A stretch of 21,653 nt of DNA from IMG/VR virus record IMGVR_UViG_3300035701_007077, positions 1 to 21,653 of that record; one strand, written 5' to 3'. Each line of letters begins with the position of its first letter. The first letter of the stretch is position 1. Position numbers and translations under genes: made by a program. The DNA comes from a virus. This document shows, in pieces, positions 1 through 6,055 of the stretch. The notes under the pieces are model-generated. The model was not told the DNA's origin. It was given only the letters and a program-made list of their open reading frames with translations, and did not search any database.

Positions 1-1083
1 ATATTTACTCAATGAATCTTTAACTGTGCTATTAACCATATTAGTTAATTCGTCAATATCTAATTCTTTTACCTCATCAACTTCTTCTTCTTCGTCAGGT
101 ACATAGTCGTCTTTCTGAGGATCTAGAGGAGAATCCATTTCTTCTTCGTTGTCATCCGAATGAGGATTTTCTTTTTCAAAATCTTTTTCAGCAAACTTAG
201 AAGCTTTCTTATCTTCGAAATCTCTTATATCAGGAGAATCTATTTCATCTTCATCGTCATCGAATACACTTGTATCATCATCAAATGGAGTATTAATCAA
301 TTCTTCCAATGCATCCATCCCATCAACTTGAACTTCGCCAAGATCATCTTCAGATGGCGGAACTTCAGATCCTCCCATTTCATCACCTGAGGCGTTTGCT
401 TCAGGATTCGGTTCTTCGTCAAAATTATCGAGAATTTCAGTTTCATCAGCATCATCCAATTTATCAAGATCAACCGAGCCTAAAATCATATTAATAACAT
501 ATTTGATATCATTACTTTCAAGTTTATCTTTATAAATGTCTAATTTTTGGGTAAGCTTACCAGTCATTTTCTGTATAACTTTCATATAGTCGTTTGGATC
601 TTCTGTTCCCGCGTTTGGATCTTCAGTGCCGAAATCATTACCTGTATCCGTATCAGGAGTATCCAAAGCAGTAGGATCTGGTGTTGCTGGTGGCGCCGAT
701 GGCTCATTCGTTGGTATTGGAGCAGGGGCTTCTTCCTGCGGCTTAGGTTGTTGTTTTAACACATATTTTGTTGCTTCCTGTAATTTTTCTTGTTCTGTTA
801 GGAACTCAAGTTTCTTAAAAGCTTCGCCATAGGATGAAAATTTATTTTTGTTTTTCATAAACAAACCGCCAATATAGTCCAACGAGTTTTCGTTAAGACC
901 TTTCTTCACATAGTATCCATCTTTTTCTTTAACTATGCCGTAAACGCCAGTTTTTGATTCTTTCACAACCTCGGACGATTTACTAGAATCGTTTGCGGAT
1001 TGATAATATGTGAGTTCGAGTATGCGCTTCATTTTTGCGTCCCCGCTTAGTTTCTCACTTCCTATTGGTTTTAACTCTCCCAT
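1..1083 (-). CDS. Acidic protein of unknown function, C-terminus beyond left edge
   Basis: An uninterrupted minus-strand frame of 361 codons runs from an ATG at 1083 to the window edge, so the C-terminus is missing. It begins MGELKPIGSEKLSGDAKMKR. Residues 1-105 look folded (basic and aromatic residues, including a GVYGIVKEKDGYYVKKG segment). A Pro/Ala/Thr-rich linker follows at about 110-150, and from about 150 onward the chain is very rich in Asp and Glu, with runs such as DDDEDE and DEEEEEVDE. Acidic, low-complexity proteins of this kind include phage head-core or scaffold components, but no family motif proves that here. The plus-strand frames lying over this gene are shadows. It is the last visible gene of the minus-strand block and is separated from the nucleotidyltransferase by about 100 AT-rich bases. 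Confidence 0.8.
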   Translation of the reverse strand, partial: MGELKPIGSEKLSGDAKMKRILELTYYQSANDSSKSSEVVKESKTGVYGIVKEKDGYYVKKGLNENSLDYIGGLFMKNKNKFSSYGEAFKKLEFLTEQEKLQEATKYVLKQQPKPQEEAPAPIPTNEPSAPPATPDPTALDTPDTDTGNDFGTEDPNAGTEDPNDYMKVIQKMTGKLTQKLDIYKDKLESNDIKYVINMILGSVDLDKLDDADETEILDNFDEEPNPEANASGDEMGGSEVPPSEDDLGEVQVDGMDALEELINTPFDDDTSVFDDDEDEIDSPDIRDFEDKKASKFAEKDFEKENPHSDDNEEEMDSPLDPQKDDYVPDEEEEVDEVKELDIDELTNMVNSTVKDSLSKY

Positions 1084-1187
1084 TTTTATAATGTTAAATG
1101 TAAATTATTCTTTGCAATAAATACAACTATGTTTGAAAAAATACTCTTTATCTTTCTCTCATAGAGCGTTTATGTTATTATTTATTT

Positions 1188-2468
1188 TTAGATGAAATCC
1201 TCATCATCCGTATATTGTTTAGGTTTAACTCCTTCTCTATAATACGATTTAATTCCTTCAATGATATGTTCTTCAGGTGTATCACTCTCGTATTCAATAC
1301 TAACATATTGTTCAACTTGTACGATTACTTTGCCATTCTGTTGTCTTATTAATCGTCGAATTATTTCAAATTGTTCCTGTGACGGCATCTGTCTCATATC
1401 AAGAGAATGAGATTCAGGAATGTATCGAATAAATCCCATATCCAATACCGCATACATTCCCCATGATGTACTACGTTTCCATTTATCAGTAGCATACTCG
1501 CCCAAATTTAAATTAGGAACAGTTTCCAATGTATAACCGATATTTCTGTGATCCTGAACACGGCTATTTGTACCTTCTGAAAAATCTAATAGATAACCGC
1601 TTGGAGATATAAATCCCGCACGATGTAAAGAATTAGTTTCCCCATATTGTTTTAATGCGGCTTTTTCCACCCTTAATATATCTCGGTCGCTAAATTGTAC
1701 ACTTTCATTTACAGATAATTTATCATTAACAATAGTTTTTTTTAGTTCGAGTAATTTACTTATATATCCGTTCCGTCTAAGTAATTTGAACGTCAAATTC
1801 TCGTATGAATATTCACCACCTTTATCGAGCCCACTTTGTCTGAATCGTTTTAACTTTTTTCTAATATCCTCAATATCACCCCTAACATCTTCACCTTTAT
1901 TTTTTTTCTTAATTAAGCCATCGATGAGTTTTGCGTATTCCTCACCTTTTTCCAATATAACTCTATCGTCGATTTTTTCTTTGGTTTTCTGTGGCTCAAT
2001 AATCCATTTGTTATTTAAAATTGAATACACGCCACTTGAAACATGGTTTTCAATCACATCCTGAACATAAATTTCAACTTCATAATTTTTGATTTTTATA
2101 TCGTGTGTACTATTCCACACATTTTTTTTAGCCTTAAAAAATTCTTTAAGCAGGTCAGTATTATGTCCCGTTTCTTCATAGTCTATAACAAGGTGTAGGT
2201 CAATATCGGAGAATTCTGACCAGTTATAATTTGCGAGAGATCCTGTTAATACAACATCATGTATAAAAAAGTCGACCCCTAAAAAATCTATAAAATTATC
2301 GGCAACAATTAATAATTTTTCCCTAACCGAGTCGTTCATTTTACATATTCCACCAGCCTTTTGAAATATATCCTCAGATAACGAATCCTTTGAGTAAAAA
2401 GATTTAATAATCTTTTCGTCTTGTTCCCTATCTTCGTCTAATTCTTCAACTAGTGACTTGCCTGTCAT
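1188..2468 (-). CDS. Pol-beta-superfamily nucleotidyltransferase with an extra C-terminal domain
   Basis: The 426-residue protein carries the nucleotidyltransferase signature GSLANYNWSEFSDIDLHLV at residues 76-94: the GS pair at 76-77 and the metal-binding D88-x-D90. The third acidic position is probably E132 or E130 in NYEVEIYVQD, a Glu where many members have Asp. Residues 155-260 are charged and helical. A distinct C-terminal part (about 280-410) contains AGFISPSGYLLDFSEG followed by QDHRNIGY, which resembles, from memory, accessory domains of phage polyvalent proteins. Such enzymes move nucleotidyl groups onto RNA, protein or small molecules; the substrate cannot be told here. The start ATG overlaps the stop of the KTSC gene (ATGA), indicating translational coupling. 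Nucleotidyltransferase fold likely; role unknown. Confidence 0.82.
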   Translation of the reverse strand: MTGKSLVEELDEDREQDEKIIKSFYSKDSLSEDIFQKAGGICKMNDSVREKLLIVADNFIDFLGVDFFIHDVVLTGSLANYNWSEFSDIDLHLVIDYEETGHNTDLLKEFFKAKKNVWNSTHDIKIKNYEVEIYVQDVIENHVSSGVYSILNNKWIIEPQKTKEKIDDRVILEKGEEYAKLIDGLIKKKNKGEDVRGDIEDIRKKLKRFRQSGLDKGGEYSYENLTFKLLRRNGYISKLLELKKTIVNDKLSVNESVQFSDRDILRVEKAALKQYGETNSLHRAGFISPSGYLLDFSEGTNSRVQDHRNIGYTLETVPNLNLGEYATDKWKRSTSWGMYAVLDMGFIRYIPESHSLDMRQMPSQEQFEIIRRLIRQQNGKVIVQVEQYVSIEYESDTPEEHIIEGIKSYYREGVKPKQYTDDEDFI

Positions 2469-2710
2469 TTAACCTTCTTATATTTGTACGTTCTACTTAT
2501 ATTGGTATTAAAAAATTTACCTTGAGATTCGGACATTCTCAATTTCGTGAATATCGTCCAAGGAACTTCATAATATTCATAAATACTTCCATTATTGAAA
2601 GTGACCGTTAATGTCTTACTTCCAGTTTCATAAACTGCAGTCTTCAAATTCGATGATTTAATGTCAACGCTAATAGTTGTACCTGAGATTTGTTCTGAAA
2701 TTATACCCAT
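2465..2710 (-). CDS. KTSC domain protein
   Basis: The 81-residue protein fits the KTSC domain: a beta-rich start (VDIKSSNLKTAVYE), then LTVTFNNGSIYEYYEVP, then a helix ending in SQGKFFNTNISRTYKYKKV. KTSC domains are small single-domain proteins, or modules of larger ones, common in phages and bacteria; they have been suggested to bind nucleic acid, but their role is not settled. It overlaps the downstream nucleotidyltransferase by four bases, so the two are probably co-translated and may act together. The ATG at 2710 is the only reasonable start, giving the full domain length. Confidence 0.85.
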   Translation of the reverse strand: MGIISEQISGTTISVDIKSSNLKTAVYETGSKTLTVTFNNGSIYEYYEVPWTIFTKLRMSESQGKFFNTNISRTYKYKKVK

Positions 2711-2755
2711 AGCTTTAGTTTTGATATAATTATACGGAATTTATATAAAAAAATA

Positions 2756-2780
2756 AACCCTCAACTTTCGATTGAGGGTT
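2756..2780 (-). terminator. Intrinsic terminator after the 181-residue gene
   Basis: A 9-bp perfect stem (AACCCTCAA on the plus strand at 2756-2764 with TTGAGGGTT at 2772-2780) and a 7-base loop lie just past the stop codon at 2789. Read on the minus strand it is followed by a T-rich tract (TTATTTTTTTATATAA). It separates the 2789-3334 gene from the KTSC/nucleotidyltransferase pair. Confidence 0.8.
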
Positions 2781-2788
2781 ATGTTTAA

Positions 2789-3334
2789 TTATAAAACTCT
2801 AATTCCTGTTGATTTGAATCGGGACATGTTCAATCCTTTCCTTTTGAATTCTAATACCAGTTTCAATTCCGATTCCTTCTTAAAGATTTCTCTTTTTTCC
2901 TGTTCCGTCTTTATTTTCTTAGCACAATCCTCCAGGCCTTTATTCTTATTGAACTTTTCAATGAAAATGTCATAGATGGATGAAGGGGTATTATTAATTA
3001 TGTCGAGGCATATCTCGCGCAATTCTTCTTCAGGTGTGTCTCTGTGGGTATTATAAGTTACTTCCTGAATCCTACTGTAGCAGTTCAATGCCGCGGTATC
3101 ACCCATTAGATACCGCATGTTGCTCATTTGTTGTGTAAGTGAAAATTCAGTTGATCCGATAATATGATTTGCGACTTCGGCTAGGTCTTTCAGGCCTAAT
3201 TTACGGGTGTCTCCGTTTTTAACGTACTTAGTACAATACCATGTTAACAGGGTATCGTTGCCTGACCATTCAGGTTTGTAGATGTCTTTTTGATTTGTTT
3301 TCGTTGATTTGGGATTAGTGGATTTTTCTTTCAT
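2789..3334 (-). CDS. Unknown protein, paralogue of the next upstream gene, without leader peptide
   Basis: The 181-residue protein is not recognised by family. Residues 22-112 align with residues about 33-120 of the protein at 3434-4261: both have a W at the start of the unit (KPEW / KSEW), a D-x-x-L-x-x-Y stretch, an (I/V)IG(S/T) turn followed by a QQ(M/T)SN segment, a (Y/F)LxGxxxL motif and a DTPxxE(L/F)(R/K)xIC end. The C-terminus (140-175) is charged and helical. Unlike its paralogue it lacks the KKIIKLTE-type N-terminal peptide and begins with a short Lys/Ser/Thr-rich tail. It has its own consensus promoter upstream and its own terminator downstream, so it is probably a single-gene transcript. 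Confidence 0.8.
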   Translation of the reverse strand: MKEKSTNPKSTKTNQKDIYKPEWSGNDTLLTWYCTKYVKNGDTRKLGLKDLAEVANHIIGSTEFSLTQQMSNMRYLMGDTAALNCYSRIQEVTYNTHRDTPEEELREICLDIINNTPSSIYDIFIEKFNKNKGLEDCAKKIKTEQEKREIFKKESELKLVLEFKRKGLNMSRFKSTGIRVL

Positions 3335-3360
3335 ATAGATTATGGGTTTTAATTAGACCA

Positions 3361-3391
3361 CAAAGATAATTCAATTTTTTAAATATCCAAA
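3361..3391 (-). promoter_or_regulatory. Bacteroidota-type promoter for the 181-residue gene
   Basis: On the minus strand, TTTG (3388-3391) is followed after 19 bases by TATCTTTG (3361-3368), which fits the Bacteroidota consensus TTTG-N19/21-TAnnTTTG exactly. The start codon at 3334 lies about 20 bases downstream of the expected transcription start. Confidence 0.72.
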
Positions 3392-3404
3392 TATTTTACA
3401 AAAA

Positions 3405-3429
3405 AAACCCTGATGATGTGTCAGGGTTT
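3405..3429 (-). terminator. Intrinsic terminator after the 275-residue gene
   Basis: A 9-bp perfect stem (AAACCCTGA at 3405-3413, TCAGGGTTT at 3421-3429) with a 7-base loop. On the minus strand it is followed by a run of T. It sits 5 bases past the stop codon of the 3434-4261 gene and just upstream of the next promoter. Confidence 0.82.
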
Positions 3430-3433
3430 ATGA

Positions 3434-4261
3434 TTAAATGTTGATTTTCTTATTTATTTCCGTAATTCGTTTAATGTTTTTCATTGCCTCAGATTCAGAT
3501 AATAGAGTTTTCTCCCTAAAAAGATTTGTGATTTCACTCACCATATTTTTATCGGTTAATTCATTATCAATATAATCCATAATAAACTCAATATCACCCG
3601 CTAATCCTCTTGCGTCTTCTTTTGTGTTTATGTTTCTTGCTCGGTCATACATTGCCTTGAGAAAGTCCCGTATCTCATCTTTTGCGGTTGATTGTTCTTG
3701 TGGTAAGGAGTCTGGCTCATTATCGGGTATGTTTTTTGGCCGAGAGCTAATTAGACTTGCTCTATCAGGATTAATTCCTCGTTTTCTAAGTTCGTCTTCT
3801 CTTGTTTTTTGGATTTCATCTCTTTTAGACCCAATTTCCTGTCCTAATTTCTTTTTAACAACAGAGTTTTCAGGATTCTCATATCTTTTATGAACAATAT
3901 CAGAGCATATTGACTTAAATTCAGTCTTAGGTGTGTCTTTATATTTTTCATATATTGCCGTTTGCATCTCATGAGGTCTATCCAGCCCCCCTTTTCCCGA
4001 TAGAAAATCAAAATTTGACGTTTGCTGGTTAAAAGACGCTAGACTGGTTCCAATAACATCTTCAGCCGTCTGTTCTTTGTTTATACCCAGCTCTTCAATT
4101 CCGTATAAGGAATTATACATTGCCAACATTTGATCTTCTTCATTCCATTCGGATTTCCATAAGCCCTTACGACCACGTTCATTTATATCTGATTGTTCCT
4201 CAAGTTTGCGCTTCAGGACATTATCAAATTGGACTTCGGTTAATTTGATTATTTTTTTCAT
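3434..4261 (-). CDS. Leader-peptide protein, paralogue of the 181-residue gene
   Basis: The frame is open from 4312, but the start is set at 4261 because translation from there gives MKKIIKLTEVQFDNVLKRKL, the leader shared with the next two genes, and leaves 13 bases after the preceding stop instead of a 38-base overlap. The 275-residue product has the leader at 1-24, the domain it shares with the 2789-3334 protein at about 33-120, a charged helical middle (130-180), a Pro/Ser linker near 185-205 and a helical C-terminus. Function unknown. The leader may be a targeting or processing signal (see findings). It appears to be the last gene of a small operon with 4275-4925, closed by the terminator just downstream. 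Confidence 0.82.
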   Translation of the reverse strand: MKKIIKLTEVQFDNVLKRKLEEQSDINERGRKGLWKSEWNEEDQMLAMYNSLYGIEELGINKEQTAEDVIGTSLASFNQQTSNFDFLSGKGGLDRPHEMQTAIYEKYKDTPKTEFKSICSDIVHKRYENPENSVVKKKLGQEIGSKRDEIQKTREDELRKRGINPDRASLISSRPKNIPDNEPDSLPQEQSTAKDEIRDFLKAMYDRARNINTKEDARGLAGDIEFIMDYIDNELTDKNMVSEITNLFREKTLLSESEAMKNIKRITEINKKINI

Positions 4262-4274
4262 TATTAAAAATGAG

Positions 4275-4583
4275 TTACTGATTGTCTGATGGGATGGATT
4301 GATCAGGCTCAACTTCAGGCTCAGTCGCTTCAGGCTCGGTTTCAGTATCTTTAGATTCGCACATTTTATCGACTAAAGCACCAATAGTAATACCCTGTCC
4401 CATTAACTCCTGTGCTGCCGCCATAAATGCCTCGAAATTAGGCTCGCCATCACCTTCTTCTTCGGGGCCTCCTGCAATTGCTTCAGGATCTGGGCCTGAC
4501 ATATACTGATCTTCTTGTTCTTTAAGTGATTTCTTAATAATATTATTAAGCTGTGTTTCGGTTATTCTTACTTTTTTTTTCAT
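4275..4583 (-). CDS. Small leader-peptide protein with acidic tail
   Basis: The 102-residue product starts MKKKVRITETQLNNIIKKSL then KEQE, the same leader as its two neighbours. After an acidic Gly-rich stretch (30-48) it has a helical unit, NFEAFMAAAQELMGQGIT then IGALVDKM, matching the core of the two following small proteins. The C-terminal 25 residues are an acidic Glu/Pro/Thr tail. Not a recognised family. The ATG overlaps the stop of the 4580-4786 gene by four bases. Confidence 0.8.
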   Translation of the reverse strand: MKKKVRITETQLNNIIKKSLKEQEDQYMSGPDPEAIAGGPEEEGDGEPNFEAFMAAAQELMGQGITIGALVDKMCESKDTETEPEATEPEVEPDQSIPSDNQ

Positions 4584-4786
4584 ATTTGATTTTTATTAGC
4601 TATTATTTTTATTTTTTCTATTAAATCATTTGGTGAATGTCCAGCTTTGATTAGTATCAAAGCAGATTTTTCAAATTTGTTCTCCCAATGCTCCACATAT
4701 CGTGGATATTCTTGTTCTATAAGTGCAGCTTTCTCATCGATAAGATTAAAAAGTTGAGATTCATTCAGTTTTATTATTTTTCTCAT
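4580..4786 (-). CDS. Small leader-peptide protein with helical core
   Basis: The 68-residue product has the leader (MRKIIKLNESQLFNLIDEK, ending EQE at about 24-26) followed by VEHWENKFEKSALILIKAGH and SPNDLIEKIK. The second half is clearly paralogous to the 54-residue protein encoded just upstream, which has no leader. Function unknown. Its first 26 bases overlap the end of the upstream gene, and its stop overlaps the next start, so all these genes are probably one translationally coupled operon. Confidence 0.8.
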   Translation of the reverse strand: MRKIIKLNESQLFNLIDEKAALIEQEYPRYVEHWENKFEKSALILIKAGHSPNDLIEKIKIIANKNQI

Positions 4787-4925
4787 CTGTAATTTTTTTT
4801 ATTTCTTCAATTAACTCTTGTGAAGTTATTCCACTTTCTAACAATATGCGTATCGATCTGTCAAATTTATTTCTCCAATGGTTTACCGTCATAACGGATA
4901 TCTTCGCATCTTTCTTAGATTCCAT
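4761..4925 (-). CDS. Tiny leaderless paralogue of the helical-core protein
   Basis: A 54-codon frame from ATG at 4925 to TGA at 4761. It encodes MESKKDAKISVMTVNHWRNK, then FDRSIRILLESGITSQELIE and a short charged tail. Residues 14-50 match residues 30-66 of the next protein: V-x-HW-x-NKF-x-(K/R)S-x3-L-x3-G-x4-(D/E)LIE-x-IK. It is supported as a real gene by this paralogy, by the 26-base overlap with the next gene in another frame, and by its place at the head of the block. It lacks the leader. It is too short to be caught by a 60-residue cut-off. Confidence 0.72.
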   Translation of the reverse strand: MESKKDAKISVMTVNHWRNKFDRSIRILLESGITSQELIEEIKKITDEKNNKTE

Positions 4926-4956
4926 ATTTTAATATATAAATATGTATAAAATAAAA

Positions 4957-4981
4957 AAACTCCCGATATTGTCGGGAGTTT
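4957..4981 (-). terminator. Intrinsic terminator after hsp20
   Basis: A 10-bp perfect stem (AAACTCCCGA at 4957-4966, TCGGGAGTTT at 4972-4981) with a 5-base loop, followed on the minus strand by a T run. It lies 3 bases past the hsp20 stop codon and separates that gene from the small-protein operon. Confidence 0.88.
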
Positions 4982-4984
4982 CAA

Positions 4985-5362
4985 TTAATTAATCGTAATT
5001 GTTCGTTCATTACTTTTTTTCTTGGATTTGGAAATAATAATTTCTAATATTCCATTATCCACTTTACCTGTAATGTTCTTTTCATCAGAATCTTCAGGTA
5101 AATAATATTCTTTCTTGAAGGAGTCAGTAAAGAAAAATGTATTATCGTCTGTTTTTGTATTTTCATGAGAGATAGATATCACATCATGTTTTACAACGAT
5201 CTTTATGTCTTCCTTAGAAAGACCAGGCACAGCCAGTTGAATACGATAATCATCATCGTTCTCAACAATGTTAGTTCTTTTAACAATACCTCTATAATAA
5301 CTCGGAGTTTCGAAAAAGAGGTCAATCATACTCCCAAAGGGATCCTTTCTTAATGTAATCAT
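4985..5362 (-). CDS. Small heat-shock protein, Hsp20/alpha-crystallin family
   Basis: The 125-residue protein has a short N-terminal arm (KDPFGSMIDLFFETP), an alpha-crystallin domain at about 28-115 with AVPGLSKEDIKIVVKHDVIS and the closing GILEIIISK, and the C-terminal I-x-I motif (I122-T-I124) that binds a neighbouring dimer in the oligomer. Small heat-shock proteins hold unfolding proteins without ATP and pass them to other chaperones. Hsp20 homologues are known in large phages such as T4-like cyanophages. The gene is transcribed away from the ClpC-like operon, so a shared control region could couple a holdase with an unfoldase. Confidence 0.93.
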   Translation of the reverse strand: MITLRKDPFGSMIDLFFETPSYYRGIVKRTNIVENDDDYRIQLAVPGLSKEDIKIVVKHDVISISHENTKTDDNTFFFTDSFKKEYYLPEDSDEKNITGKVDNGILEIIISKSKKKSNERTITIN

Positions 5363-5391
5363 AGTTATAATATATTTTGTTGTTTAAAATA

Positions 5392-5424
5392 CAAAAATAT
5401 TGCCAAGGATAATTTACTGACAAT
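5392..5424 (-). promoter_or_regulatory. Probable hsp20 promoter
   Basis: On the minus strand, TATTTTTG (5392-5399) matches the TAnnTTTG -7 element. A near-consensus ATTG (5421-5424) lies 21 bases upstream in place of TTTG. The expected 5' leader to the ATG at 5362 is about 25 bases. The -33 element overlaps the TGACA repeat at 5418-5422. Confidence 0.5.
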
Positions 5425-5463
5425 ATGTCGTTTGACATCTACCCCAAATGTCATTTTGTCAAA
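5418..5463. promoter_or_regulatory. TGACA/TGTCA repeat cluster, candidate operator
   Basis: Between the divergent promoters lie TGACA at 5418 and 5433 and TGTCA at 5449 and 5457. TTTGACA (5431-5437) and TGTCAAA (5457-5463) form a perfect 7-bp inverted repeat, and TGACAT/ATGTCA (5433-5438, 5448-5453) another one nested inside it. The cluster differs from CIRCE or HAIR heat-shock operators. It could bind a dimeric regulator acting on both promoters. Confidence 0.45.
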
Positions 5464-5475
5464 TTTCATTTTTTA

Positions 5476-5507
5476 TTTGGTTATTACAAATATTTGTGTT
5501 ATTTTTG
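5476..5507 (+). promoter_or_regulatory. Bacteroidota-type promoter for the ClpC-like operon
   Basis: TTTG (5476-5479), a 20-base spacer, then TATTTTTG (5500-5507): an exact fit to TTTG-N19/21-TAnnTTTG. The first gene starts at 5544, leaving a leader of about 30 bases. Confidence 0.78.
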
Positions 5508-5543
5508 TACAATAATAATTTTTAAACTAAATTCAAAAAGAAA

Positions 5544-5789
5544 ATGGAAAAATTCCTTATCAGTCTTCTTGGTGGTTTCGCGGTAATGGCAGCAGTTGCT
5601 TTCATTGCGTTAATCGGCGGAACGATTGTGTTCTGGATTTGGCCCGTAGCCATTCCTGCTGTATTTCCTGGGTTAGTTACTGCTGGAACTATTGCTGGTA
5701 AATTGGCTTGGTGGCAGGCTGTATGTTTCACATGGTTATGTGGAATACTAATAAAAAGTACTCAAACTAATAACAACAGTAAGTCATGA
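5544..5789 (+). CDS. Small multi-span membrane protein
   Basis: The 81-residue protein is almost wholly hydrophobic: segments at about 4-32, 34-52 and 55-71, with a short polar Asn/Ser/Lys tail. No family recognised. It is the first gene after a consensus promoter, overlaps the next gene by four bases (ATGA), and lies in one transcription unit with the ClpC-like unfoldase, so a role in bringing the unfoldase or its substrates to the membrane is possible. A minus-strand frame over the same interval is a shadow. Confidence 0.75.
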   Translation: MEKFLISLLGGFAVMAAVAFIALIGGTIVFWIWPVAIPAVFPGLVTAGTIAGKLAWWQAVCFTWLCGILIKSTQTNNNSKS

Positions 5790-6043
5790 TGTTAATTGCC
5801 GAAATTATTCTAACTATTTTTGCCTGGAGAAACGGGTGGAGATGGTATTCACTAATACCTGTTGGTCTTGGTGGTTTTCTTGCTTTTACTGCTGGATTTG
5901 CTATCGGCGCATCTGGCGGTTCTACCGCAAATATGGGATGGGTGGCTATTTTCGATGTCGCAGCAATTATTGCATTAATTGTGATGGTTAGTAAAAAACC
6001 TAAATCATCCACAACTGAAACTAAAACCCTTTTAAAAGACTAA
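5786..6043 (+). CDS. Small membrane protein
   Basis: The 85-residue protein has three hydrophobic stretches (about 2-14, 21-42 with a Gly/Ala-rich FLAFTAGFAIGASGG, and 50-68) and a Ser/Thr/Lys-rich C-terminal tail. The segment AWRNGWRWYSLIP lies between the first two. Not recognised. It begins inside the stop codon of the previous gene and ends 12 bases before the ClpC-like gene, so it is the middle member of a three-gene operon. Confidence 0.75.
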   Translation: MMLIAEIILTIFAWRNGWRWYSLIPVGLGGFLAFTAGFAIGASGGSTANMGWVAIFDVAAIIALIVMVSKKPKSSTTETKTLLKD

Positions 6044-6055
6044 TACTTATTATAT

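Noticed and set aside
160-832. Four plus-strand frames over the left end
   Set aside because: They lie antisense to a 361-codon uninterrupted minus-strand gene with clear protein-like composition; their own translations are low in plausibility.
4262-4312. Upstream ATG (4312) for the 275-residue gene
   Set aside because: It would overlap the preceding gene by 38 bases and place the conserved leader internally; the ATG at 4261 puts the leader at the N-terminus, as in its neighbours.
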